A program made the translations under genes and the position numbers. Under the pieces are notes generated by a model that did no database searches, was not told the origin of the DNA, and worked only from the letters and a program-made list of their open reading frames with translations. A DNA stretch of 20,651 nucleotides from Bacillota bacterium. GTDB lineage: Bacteria > Bacillota > Clostridia > Saccharofermentanales > Fastidiosipilaceae. The DNA lies in NCBI GenBank assembly GCA_023388435.1, contig JAEWGG010000001.1, positions 1 through 20,651 of the forward strand, read 5' to 3'. This document shows positions 1-6,074 of the stretch, one piece after another; position 1 is the stretch's first letter, and each line of letters starts with the position of its first letter.

Positions 1-39
1 GGCGACCTGACCCTCTATGCCCAGTGGGAACAAGATTAA
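1..39 (+). CDS. C-terminal end of an InlB B-repeat surface protein (partial)
   Basis: Only the last 12 codons and the TAA stop are in the window. They read GDLTLYAQWEQD. The T-L-Y-A-x-W signature is the hallmark end of a Listeria-Bacteroides (InlB B-type, Flg_new) repeat, a beta-grasp module found in tandem in secreted or surface proteins of Firmicutes. The protein ends three residues after the repeat Trp, with no sorting signal, so any anchor would have to lie elsewhere in the protein. The stop codon overlaps the stop of the convergent minus-strand gene through a shared TTAA. The family call rests on a very short peptide but the motif is distinctive. Confidence 0.6.
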   Translation, partial: GDLTLYAQWEQD

Positions 40-1466
40 TCGAGGTCTCGGGGCCGCTTCCAGGCTAGGACGAGCAGGGCCAGAACCGCCGTGGCCAGGG
101 CCCCTAGAGGGAGGAGCCAGGAGGCCAGTGTCCCCGCTCCTGAGCCGATATAGGAGACGAAGTGCTGGCCAGGAAATAGGGCATCCAAGGCCATGAGGCA
201 GGTCAGGACTAGGGGCGAGAGCATGAGGGCCGGGATAAGCTGGCCGAAGAGCAGCAAGAGCTCCTGGATAAGGCCCAGGGCCAGGAGCAGCAAATAGAGC
301 CGAAGCGCCAGAAGCAGCAGCCCGCAGAGATGGGCCAGCGTAAAGAAGTTTGCCGGCCCTGCAGAGGCTGTCAGTGCTAGGAGTAGGAGCAGGGCCAGGC
401 TGTAGCTCCCAAGCGCCGCGCCGAGGCAGCGCAGGCCGCTCCTGGCCTGCTGGCGCAGCTGAAATAGCAAGAACTGGCGGTAGGAGCCCGCGCGGGCGAG
501 GAGGAGGGGATAGAAGCCTCGGGCGGCGTAGAGGCTTCGCAGGCGCAAGAAAAAGGGCAGGCCCAGGGCCAGAAAGGATGAGGCCCAGATGAGGGGATTC
601 GTCGGAACGATGCTATAGTCCGGAAAGCGCGCCGTGTCCCAGAGGAGAAGGCGGCTGAGCGAGGCGGCCTCCCAGCGATCTCCGAGATGTCCTGCGGTAT
701 CCGTGAGATAGGGCTGAAAGACGCTGAGGAGCGCAGCGTAGAGGAGGACTGCCAGGGCGAAGAAGAGCAGGGAGCGGGCCTGCCACGGGGACTTTTGCCG
801 TAAAAAGCGCTGACGCAGGCGGCCTTGTACGAGGCAGAGACGCAGCAGCAGGTAAACGAGGGCGAGGAGAAAGAGGGCCCAGACTAGGGCCTGGCAGAGG
901 TAGAGGAGGCTGGCCAGGTCCAGGCGGCGCGGCTCGCTGAAGAGGCCAAAGAGGTTGGCCCAGCCGAGGGGGAGCCGGGCTGTGATGAGGATGGCCAGCC
1001 AGAGGCCCAGGTGGCCCGGGAGCGGTCTTGGGAGGAGGGCGAAGAGCTGGATTAAGAGGGCCATCCAAAGGCTCGTCATGAGAAGGGCGAGGTAGAAGAA
1101 GGGGACTAGCGGCCAGATAATTTCTCGCCCTAAGGGATAGGAGAGGAGGACGAAGCCCGTCAGCAAGACTAGCAGTCGGGGGCAAAAGTCCAGACAGACC
1201 CGCCGCCAGGCCCAGCCGAGGTAGGCCCGGTAGGAGCCCAGGCGGCCCAGGAGGAAGCTGGTTTCTAGCTGCTCGCGGACGAGGAAGTAGATCAGGGCGT
1301 AGTAGAAGACGCGGCCTGGTATGGACTGAAAGACGTTGCCCTGGATTAGCTGGCCGAAGTCGAGGGCGTTGAAGAGCAGGTAGGCCAGCCAGAGCAGGCT
1401 AAGCTGGCCCCAGCGCAGGGCCTTAAAGCAGGCCCAGGCCTTCCGAATAAGCGTTGGCTCTTTCAT
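36..1466 (-). CDS. Large polytopic membrane protein, likely ABC exporter permease
   Basis: A 476-aa, extremely Leu/Ala-rich protein with roughly ten to twelve hydrophobic segments separated by short Arg-rich loops and no extracytoplasmic domain. I do not recognise a named family by sequence. It starts 6 nt after the ABC ATPase gene and has no close Shine-Dalgarno site of its own, so its translation probably depends on the ATPase gene. This points to a permease subunit of the same transporter. The protein is large enough to hold two permease halves fused, but it could also be a single long subunit. The gene is last in the operon. Its TAA stop overlaps the stop of the convergent surface-protein gene, and no terminator hairpin is visible between them. 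Substrate unknown. Confidence 0.75.
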   Translation of the reverse strand: MKEPTLIRKAWACFKALRWGQLSLLWLAYLLFNALDFGQLIQGNVFQSIPGRVFYYALIYFLVREQLETSFLLGRLGSYRAYLGWAWRRVCLDFCPRLLVLLTGFVLLSYPLGREIIWPLVPFFYLALLMTSLWMALLIQLFALLPRPLPGHLGLWLAILITARLPLGWANLFGLFSEPRRLDLASLLYLCQALVWALFLLALVYLLLRLCLVQGRLRQRFLRQKSPWQARSLLFFALAVLLYAALLSVFQPYLTDTAGHLGDRWEAASLSRLLLWDTARFPDYSIVPTNPLIWASSFLALGLPFFLRLRSLYAARGFYPLLLARAGSYRQFLLFQLRQQARSGLRCLGAALGSYSLALLLLLALTASAGPANFFTLAHLCGLLLLALRLYLLLLALGLIQELLLLFGQLIPALMLSPLVLTCLMALDALFPGQHFVSYIGSGAGTLASWLLPLGALATAVLALLVLAWKRPRDLD

Positions 1467-1472
1467 GGCGGG

Positions 1473-2141
1473 CTAGGCCTCGGCTCCCTGGCTGCCCTGG
1501 GTCTCGTCTTGCACGAGCTCGCCCCTTTTGAGCGCGCGCAGAGGCAAGACGACGTCGGCCACGGCCTCGATGTCCTCTCGATCGTGGCTCGTAAAAATGA
1601 GGCAGCGTCCTGGTTGCTTATAGGCGCGGAGAATCTCCCGCAGCAGGTCCACGCTGTCCTCGTCGAGGGCGTTAAAAGGTTCGTCGAGGAGCAGGTACTT
1701 AGGCTCCTCCATCAGGGCCTGGATCAGGCGCAGCTTCTGGCGCATGCCCTGGGAATAGCCCTTATAGCGGCGCTTGATCGCCCCCTCCATCTCGAAGCGG
1801 CGCACCCAGTCCATGATGACTTTTGCCTCCACCTTGCGCTGGATACTGGCGAGGTAGCAGAGGTTCTCCCAGCCGCTCCAAGAGTCGACGAATTCGGGCT
1901 GGTTGATGCTGATGCCCGCGTCGGGGAGGAAGTCTTGCCCCTCGCCCAGCGGCTTGCCGTCGACCAGGATCTGGCCCTGGTCCGGGACGGAAAAGCCAGC
2001 CAGGAGGCGGAGTAAGACGCTCTTGCCCGAGCCGTTCTTGCCGACTAAGGCGTAGGCCTTGCCGTCCTCGAAGCGGTAGTTCAGCCGCTTAAAGAGCGGG
2101 ACATCTTTATACGATTTGCTTATATTCTTGCACTCAAGCAT
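1473..2141 (-). CDS. ABC transporter ATP-binding protein
   Basis: A 222-aa cytoplasmic nucleotide-binding subunit that would power the two membrane proteins encoded on either side. Visible motifs in order: Walker A GKNGSGKS (residues 34-41), Q-loop Gln81, signature YSQGM (129-133, in place of the classical LSGGQ), Walker B LLLDEP (150-155), D-loop NALD (157-160) and the switch histidine in TSHD (His186). All catalytic elements are present. The YSxGM-type signature and short length are usual in CcmA/BcrA-like (COG1131) exporters, which often carry out self-protection or peptide export. The ribosome-binding site AAGGAG lies 6 nt before the ATG and directly after a perfect hairpin (2160-2182). 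The substrate cannot be inferred from the sequence. Confidence 0.93.
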   Translation of the reverse strand: MLECKNISKSYKDVPLFKRLNYRFEDGKAYALVGKNGSGKSVLLRLLAGFSVPDQGQILVDGKPLGEGQDFLPDAGISINQPEFVDSWSGWENLCYLASIQRKVEAKVIMDWVRRFEMEGAIKRRYKGYSQGMRQKLRLIQALMEEPKYLLLDEPFNALDEDSVDLLREILRAYKQPGRCLIFTSHDREDIEAVADVVLPLRALKRGELVQDETQGSQGAEA

Positions 2142-2159
2142 AGGACACTCCTTTTTAAG

Positions 2160-2182
2160 AGGGCAAAAGTCACTTTTGCCCT
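2160..2182 (-). promoter_or_regulatory. Perfect intercistronic hairpin before the ABC ATPase gene
   Basis: AGGGCAAAAG (2160-2169) is exactly complementary to CTTTTGCCCT (2173-2182), with a 3-nt loop. It lies between the first permease gene and the ATPase gene, a few nucleotides upstream of the ATPase Shine-Dalgarno site. On the minus strand it is followed by CTTAAAAAGGAG, which is not a U-tract. It therefore looks like an mRNA processing or stability element, or a weak attenuator, rather than a full terminator. Confidence 0.55.
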
Positions 2183-2233
2183 ATCTATTTATCGTTCGCT
2201 GCCTGGCCTTATGACCGACGGCGGCCTAGCTGT

Positions 2234-3130
2234 CTAGAGGCGCTCCTTTTGCCGCTTTCGCAGGTAGTAGAGCACGGCGATCCAGACGAGGAGGACGGGG
2301 AGGAGGTTGCCGAAGACAATCAGCGGCGTGCTAGGGTGGAAGATGGCGGTCGTCCCGGGCTCTCGAGCAATACTGTGCGGGCAGATGATGCGAGCGGGCT
2401 CGAAGTAGCCCATGTAGTTGAACCAGGCAAAAGGCACAAGCTGCCCGCGCTCATAGGCCGCCTGGGTCAGGGTCTGGTTGAGGCGGTTGAGGCCAATTGT
2501 CAGCGTGAAGAAGTAGAGCAAGGTGGCGATGTAGGCCTTGTACGGTCGGTTGAGGAGGAGGCCAAAGGCGCAGGAGAGGAGGGCCAGGGAGAAGACACTC
2601 AAGAAGATGGTGAAGAGGCCCGCAATGAGGTGGAAGAGGGGGAGGTGCTGGGCGTAGAGACCACGGCCAAATATATCGCGCAGGAAGTAGCCGTTTAGGT
2701 AGTCCGGGTCAAAGGGCTGGGAGGAGGGGCGCTGCCAGATGTATTCGACCACGAAGAAAATCAGGTAGGCGAGGTAGCTGGCTGCGGCGACCGAAAAGGC
2801 CTCGCCGAAGGCTTCTCTTAGGTAGAGCCGCCTTTGCCTGCCCAGACGCGGGGCCAGCAGGCCAAAGTAGGACTGCTTTCGCTGGCAGTAGCGGAGGCCC
2901 GCAAAGCCAGCCAGGAGCGGGGTGAAGAACTGGAAGAAGCGGGGGATTTCTTCCATGACGGAATTAAATCTATAAAGGTAATAGAAATAAGAGTAGAAAG
3001 TAGGATAGAGCTCATCAGCAATCCACGGACGGAACAGGTAATCCCGGATATTCGTGGAAAAGAAAAGATAGGTAATTATGGCCAGGAGGATGAAGAGTAG
3101 GAGGCGCCAAGCGTGTAGAAGTCGTTTCAT
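2234..3130 (-). CDS. Six-TM membrane protein, likely ABC exporter permease
   Basis: A 298-aa integral membrane protein, first full-length gene of the ABC operon. Hydrophobic segments lie near residues 8-25, 67-80, 110-130, 165-190, 198-216 and 268-290. The last is followed by a basic tail (RKRQKERL). A Tyr/Phe-rich, probably extracytoplasmic stretch lies between segments 1 and 2, and another at about 215-265. This topology fits an ABC-2-like permease, but I see no diagnostic motif. The start has AAGGA 6 nt upstream. The start codon overlaps the stop of a 13-codon ORF by ATGA, which suggests translational coupling. It is unlike the 476-aa permease in size and composition, so the transporter would be heteromeric. 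Confidence 0.75.
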   Translation of the reverse strand: MKRLLHAWRLLLFILLAIITYLFFSTNIRDYLFRPWIADELYPTFYSYFYYLYRFNSVMEEIPRFFQFFTPLLAGFAGLRYCQRKQSYFGLLAPRLGRQRRLYLREAFGEAFSVAAASYLAYLIFFVVEYIWQRPSSQPFDPDYLNGYFLRDIFGRGLYAQHLPLFHLIAGLFTIFLSVFSLALLSCAFGLLLNRPYKAYIATLLYFFTLTIGLNRLNQTLTQAAYERGQLVPFAWFNYMGYFEPARIICPHSIAREPGTTAIFHPSTPLIVFGNLLPVLLVWIAVLYYLRKRQKERL

Positions 3131-3168
3131 GGGATGTCCTTTGCTAGACCACTAAGAAACTTTTTCAT
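3127..3168 (-). CDS. Putative 13-aa leader ORF coupled to the permease gene
   Basis: ATG at 3168 opens a 13-codon frame encoding MKKFLSGLAKDIP. It is preceded by GGAGG with a 5-nt spacer (3174-3178), a better ribosome-binding site than most in this window. Its TGA overlaps the ATG of the 298-aa permease gene (ATGA). The combination of strong site, short frame and stop-start overlap suggests a translated leader controlling the permease. Chance occurrence is possible because the frame is so short. It has no known homologue that I recognise and is too short to be a processed bacteriocin precursor with a leader. Confidence 0.4.
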   Translation of the reverse strand: MKKFLSGLAKDIP

Positions 3169-3186
3169 AAATGCCTCCACTGTGTT

Positions 3187-3218
3187 GCGCTTGAACGGAT
3201 GAACCTCCATCCAAGCGC
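3187..3218 (-). promoter_or_regulatory. Hairpin in the leader of the ABC operon
   Basis: GCGCTTG (3187-3193) pairs perfectly with CAAGCGC (3212-3218). The interior can continue with GATG/CATC after a small bulge. On the minus strand this lies about 9 nt upstream of the GGAGG that serves the 13-codon ORF, so it would be part of the 5' untranslated region of the ABC operon. No U-tract follows. A role in attenuation or initiation control is inference. Confidence 0.4.
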
Positions 3219-3233
3219 CATTGATAAACTACA

Positions 3234-3262
3234 GCTTAGCTTTCGCTAGCACTCTGCTAAGC
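3234..3262. repeat. 7-bp inverted repeat between the divergent ABC operon and dinB
   Basis: GCTTAGC (3234-3240) and GCTAAGC (3256-3262) are perfect inverted copies, separated by 15 nt. The pair lies in the AT-rich divergent promoter region, between the candidate minus-strand promoter and the ABC operon start. It could be an operator half-site pair or part of an RNA hairpin in the ABC leader. Its significance is uncertain. Confidence 0.3.
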
Positions 3263-3267
3263 AATTA

Positions 3268-3296
3268 CGGTTACATGTTTATGTATATTGTGTCAA
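3268..3296 (-). promoter_or_regulatory. Candidate promoter of the ABC operon
   Basis: On the minus strand a perfect -35 hexamer TTGACA occupies 3296-3291. At a 17-nt spacing the -10 position reads TAACCG (3273-3268), which matches the consensus poorly. A perfect -35 with a poor -10 is what an activator-dependent promoter looks like, but this may also be chance. No better minus-strand promoter is visible closer to the operon. Confidence 0.3.
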
Positions 3297-3318
3297 ATTG
3301 CGTAAAAATATTTCACAA

Positions 3319-3361
3319 TGCACAGTCTGGAAGCAGAGGGTCTATAATTAATTAAAGGAGG
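3319..3361 (+). promoter_or_regulatory. Candidate dinB promoter and ribosome-binding site
   Basis: A perfect -10 TATAAT lies at 3343-3348, with TGCACA (3319-3324) as a partial -35 at 18-nt spacing. A very strong AAAGGAGG follows at 3354-3361. A transcript initiated from this -10 would begin at about 3355, inside that Shine-Dalgarno site. The site is also 14 nt from the ATG, longer than usual. No alternative in-frame start codon lies between them. Confidence 0.45.
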
Positions 3362-3375
3362 TTTCGTTTTCAGTC

Positions 3376-4605
3376 ATGCCCCAGCCCTTGATTTTTCACG
3401 TCGACGTCAACAGCGCCTTTCTCGCCTGGGAGGCCCAGCGCCGCTGTCAGGACGGAGAGCCTGACCTGCGCCTCATCCCCTCCATAATTGCCGGGGACCA
3501 GGAGCGCCGCCATGGCGTGGTCCTGGCCAAGTCCGAGCCGGCTCGGGCCTGTGGGGTACGAACGGGGGAGCCCATCAGCCAGGCCTTCCAAAAATGTCCG
3601 AATCTCATTGTAGCGGCGCCGGATTTTCGACTGTATAAGCGCTGTTCCCAGGCTTTTTTCGCCCTTTGCCAGTCCTATTCTCCAAAGGTGGAGCGCTACT
3701 CCATCGATGAGTGCTTTCTGGATATGACTGAGGTTCAGCATCTCTACTCCTCGGCTGAAGCGGCGGCCCAGGAGCTCTGTACAGCTGTGCGCCAGGGCCT
3801 GGGTTTTACGGTCAACGTGGGCTATGCCCGCAATAAGCTGCTGGCCAAAATGGCCAGTGATTTCGAGAAGCCAAACCGCGTCCACCGCCTGTTTCCTGAG
3901 GATCTGCCCGAGAAATTCTACCCCCTGCCCATTGGCCGTCTGCTGGGTGTGGGTGGCAGGACACGCCAACGGATGGAGCAGGTGGGGCTCCGCACGATTG
4001 GAGATGTGGCCCTGGTGGATCCAGACTGGCTCTGCCAGTACCTTGGCCCGAAGCAGGGACTCCTGCTCTATGAGCGGGCCAACGGCCACGATCACAGTCC
4101 AGTTCGGGCTGAGCCTGAGCTTCAGAAGTCCTACAGCCAGACCCGAACCTATGCCCAGGATGTCCTGGACTGGGAGACGGCCGATAGCTATTTGCAGGAA
4201 GAGGCAGAACAGCTGGGACGGCGCTTGCGCCGGGACGGCATGGTTTTTCGCCAGCTCCAGCTGAGCTGTACGGACTACACTTTTACCACACGCCAAAAAC
4301 AGTGCAGCCTGCCGCGGCCCAGCGATCGCACACGGGACATCTATGTGGCGGCCCGCAAGCTCCTGCGGCTGATCTGGGATGGAAAGCAGCCCCTGAGACG
4401 TCTGGGCATCAGCCTGGGAAATCTGCGCCCTCTGAGGCAGGAGCAGCTGCTGCTCGGCGAGACAGAAAAGCTGGACCAGGGGCGACGTGTGGATCGCCTC
4501 TTAGACCAGTTACAGGCGGATTTTGGCCAGGCTGTGATCGGCAGAGGCATGCTGGCGGGGCGGCAGGAGCGCTGGGGCCTGGCCCAGGCTCTGGAGGAGG
4601 ACTAG
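3376..4605 (+). CDS. dinB: Y-family DNA polymerase (DNA polymerase IV type)
   Basis: A 409-aa error-prone translesion polymerase. The palm motif HVDVNSAF places the first metal-binding Asp at residue 10. The second catalytic motif YSIDECFLD gives Asp111-Glu112. Ser/Arg-rich fingers (AKSEPARACGV) and the tandem HhH segment (RLLGVGGRTRQRMEQVGL, about residues 187-204) follow. The C-terminal little-finger region ends with an EQLLLGETEKL stretch at the place where relatives carry a QLxLF beta-clamp motif; here the final Leu-Phe is changed to Leu-Gly, so clamp affinity may be reduced. Length is normal for the family. The gene stands alone, divergent from the ABC operon. I see no canonical GAAC-N4-GTTC LexA box upstream, so SOS control is not evident. 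Confidence 0.93.
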   Translation: MPQPLIFHVDVNSAFLAWEAQRRCQDGEPDLRLIPSIIAGDQERRHGVVLAKSEPARACGVRTGEPISQAFQKCPNLIVAAPDFRLYKRCSQAFFALCQSYSPKVERYSIDECFLDMTEVQHLYSSAEAAAQELCTAVRQGLGFTVNVGYARNKLLAKMASDFEKPNRVHRLFPEDLPEKFYPLPIGRLLGVGGRTRQRMEQVGLRTIGDVALVDPDWLCQYLGPKQGLLLYERANGHDHSPVRAEPELQKSYSQTRTYAQDVLDWETADSYLQEEAEQLGRRLRRDGMVFRQLQLSCTDYTFTTRQKQCSLPRPSDRTRDIYVAARKLLRLIWDGKQPLRRLGISLGNLRPLRQEQLLLGETEKLDQGRRVDRLLDQLQADFGQAVIGRGMLAGRQERWGLAQALEED

Positions 4606-4635
4606 CACTGCCAGCACAGGTCCTGGAAATAAAAA

Positions 4636-4697
4636 AAGACGAGCCCTCTTCGGATCGCCTCCTTCTCTTGCAGGCGGCGCTTCAATGGGCTCGTCTT
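4636..4697. terminator. Bidirectional terminator between dinB and the C39-like gene
   Basis: AAGACGAGCCC (4636-4646) pairs with GGGCTCGTCTT (4687-4697), an 11-bp stem. The long loop can fold further through CGCCT (4656-4660) and AGGCG (4672-4676). Seven A residues at 4631-4637 give a good U-tract for minus-strand transcripts. On the plus strand the stem is followed by CTTATTC, which is weaker. It lies between two convergent gene ends, as expected. Confidence 0.8.
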
Positions 4698-4754
4698 CTT
4701 ATTCGTGGGCGGTCCAGAGACATGCCTGTGGGTGGAGCCTCTGCCTCCCTCCAT

Positions 4755-5735
4755 TCAGTCCGCGTCATTATCGTCCCAGTCCCGATTCAGGCCCAGGTGC
4801 CTGGGCTGGCAAGAGACGAAGGCCCCGCCGAGGCGGGTGGTCTGAAACCACTGGTCGAGATCCAGTTCCAGCCAGTTCCCATGGTCGATAAGCGTGAGCC
4901 GGGCCTGTTGGCCCTTGTTGAAGTGGATGCCAATGACGCTGACCCAGTGCCAACTCTGGACCGTCCGCAGCTTGCCGCGGTCGTAGATGAGCATGGCCAG
5001 GGGGGCGTCAAAAAGCAGCTGGGATTGGATGAAGTCCAGCATCTCCTCATAGGTCTTGGCCGTCCGCTTGAAGAGCCTGGGTTTCAGGCGGTAGGACAGG
5101 GCGTGAAAGCTGTGACCGCGGTCCCGACAAAATTGCTCCAGGGCCTGCTTCATCTGCCGCGGGCGGTAGATCCCCAGAAGGCCTGGATGCAGATAGGTCC
5201 AGAGGTCCTCCATGTGCTCCAGGAACTCGGCCTTGCTGTAGACATGCCGGGCATCGACAAAACCACGGCTGCGCAGGGCGTGGCGGTAGGGGCGAAAGAG
5301 GCTGACCTGTCCGGCCTTACGCGCCATATAGGCTGTGATGAGGCTGGCCGCCGTGACGGAGCAGCCCCTGCTGCGCTGCCAGGAGCGGCTAAACCAGGCC
5401 TGTTGCCCGCCCCAGGAGCATCCGCCCTGCCCCTCTTCCAGTTGTACCTGCAGGGACTCCGGATGGTCCAGGGACTGGTCCTCCTTGCTGCTGATGGGAG
5501 AGAGGTGCTGGCCTGTCTTCTGGTAAAAATTCGTCATGTGCAACAGGCGCTTGAGGTAGGCGGCCTGTCCCTTGCGGGCCTGCTTGCGGAGCAGGCTCGC
5601 GCGGAGCCGGGCCTCCGTTTCCTGGTCCGCCGCAGGGAGCTGCTGACAGGCCTCGCGGAGCTGCGTTTCGCGGGCCTCGAGCTCCTCCAGGGTCTCCGTC
5701 TGGACTTCCAGCGTATTCGGCGTCTGAGAACGCAT
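4755..5735 (-). CDS. C39-like papain-fold cysteine peptidase homologue, uncharacterised
   Basis: About 326 aa from the ATG at 5735. An alternative TTG at 5765, 2 nt after the upstream stop and 8 nt after a GGAG, would add ten residues. A longer frame to 5891 is rejected because it runs through the upstream gene. Residues 10-65 are charged and likely coiled coil. The core resembles an uncharacterised clostridial C39-like family: Q-x-W-F followed by GCSVTAAS (Cys125), YLHPGLLGI (181-189), SWHWVSVIGI (His263) and LTLIDHGNW (Asp284/Asn287), ending in GGAFVSC. Cys-His-Asp could form a catalytic triad. The usual GCGP is GCSV here. There is no signal peptide or TM segment, so it is presumably cytoplasmic. 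It follows a 66-aa membrane protein gene almost without a gap. Proteolysis is inferred, not shown. Confidence 0.7.
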   Translation of the reverse strand: MRSQTPNTLEVQTETLEELEARETQLREACQQLPAADQETEARLRASLLRKQARKGQAAYLKRLLHMTNFYQKTGQHLSPISSKEDQSLDHPESLQVQLEEGQGGCSWGGQQAWFSRSWQRSRGCSVTAASLITAYMARKAGQVSLFRPYRHALRSRGFVDARHVYSKAEFLEHMEDLWTYLHPGLLGIYRPRQMKQALEQFCRDRGHSFHALSYRLKPRLFKRTAKTYEEMLDFIQSQLLFDAPLAMLIYDRGKLRTVQSWHWVSVIGIHFNKGQQARLTLIDHGNWLELDLDQWFQTTRLGGAFVSCQPRHLGLNRDWDDNDAD

Positions 5736-5767
5736 ATCCTGCTGTTTTGTGTCCTGCTGTGCCAAGG

Positions 5768-5968
5768 CTAGATCTCCGTGCCGGGGCCGTTTGTCCCAGT
5801 GTTCGAGCCGCCGCCTGTCCGCTTGAGGTAGGCGTAAAGGAGGCCGATCAGGGCCAGACCTGCAAAGAAGAGGATAACTTTGATGAACCACTTCAGGGCG
5901 GTAATGCTGACAAGGACAATCAGCACGACAAGGAGAATGGCGGCGAGGCCGCGCAGAATCTTTTGCAT
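5768..5968 (-). CDS. Small two-TM membrane protein
   Basis: A 66-aa protein. I chose the ATG at 5968 because AGGAGGTG lies 4 nt upstream, whereas an upstream in-frame ATG at 6058 lacks a site and lies in the promoter. Two adjacent hydrophobic helices cover about residues 6-27 and 29-48. A basic KR turn and a flexible Gly/Thr/Asn-rich tail (TGGGSNTGTNGPGTEI) follow. I do not recognise a family. It has its own likely promoter and a leader hairpin. The C39-like gene starts within 2-35 nt of its stop, so the two are probably co-expressed. It could anchor or sense for that soluble partner, but this is inference. Confidence 0.75.
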   Translation of the reverse strand: MQKILRGLAAILLVVLIVLVSITALKWFIKVILFFAGLALIGLLYAYLKRTGGGSNTGTNGPGTEI

Positions 5969-5991
5969 AGGCACCTCCTGGGTCCGAAAGC

Positions 5992-6011
5992 CTGGAGCGG
6001 AGGCGCTCCAG
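5992..6011 (-). promoter_or_regulatory. Perfect 8-bp hairpin in the leader of the small membrane protein gene
   Basis: CTGGAGCG (5992-5999) and CGCTCCAG (6004-6011) pair perfectly around a 4-nt loop. The hairpin lies between the candidate -10 (6029-6034) and the AGGAGGTG ribosome-binding site. No U-tract follows, so it is more likely a 5' stabilising or regulatory stem than a terminator of the upstream helicase gene. Confidence 0.5.
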
Positions 6012-6028
6012 ACGGGACTGATACGTAT

Positions 6029-6058
6029 ATTGTAGCGAAAGACCGCAGGGCCGTCCAA
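6029..6058 (-). promoter_or_regulatory. Candidate promoter for the small membrane protein / C39-like pair
   Basis: Minus strand: TTGGAC (6058-6053), an 18-nt spacer, then TACAAT (6034-6029). The -10 matches five of six consensus bases. It lies between the helicase stop and the small gene, with the start expected near 6022. This would allow transcription separate from the helicase. Confidence 0.45.
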
Positions 6059-6074
6059 GCAGTACCCCGCAGGC

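Noticed and set aside
3193..3204. Two GAAC boxes 4 nt apart upstream of dinB, as a possible LexA site
   Set aside because: They are in direct orientation (GAAC-N4-GAAC). The Gram-positive LexA box needs GAAC-N4-GTTC. They are also about 180 nt from dinB.
4302..5771. A 489-codon open frame on the plus strand, starting within dinB and running opposite the C39-like gene
   Set aside because: Its translation is low-complexity and family-free, it overlaps dinB in another frame, and it mirrors the codon bias of the GC-rich C39-like gene on the other strand. The minus-strand frame has recognisable motifs.
5736..5891. A longer start for the C39-like gene at 5891
   Set aside because: It would overlap the small membrane protein gene by more than 120 nt and adds an Arg/Pro-rich sequence typical of out-of-frame translation.
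5969..6058. An upstream extension of the 66-aa membrane protein to an ATG at 6058
   Set aside because: The extension lies over the promoter (TACAAT) and a leader hairpin, has no ribosome-binding site, and the internal ATG at 5968 has AGGAGGTG.
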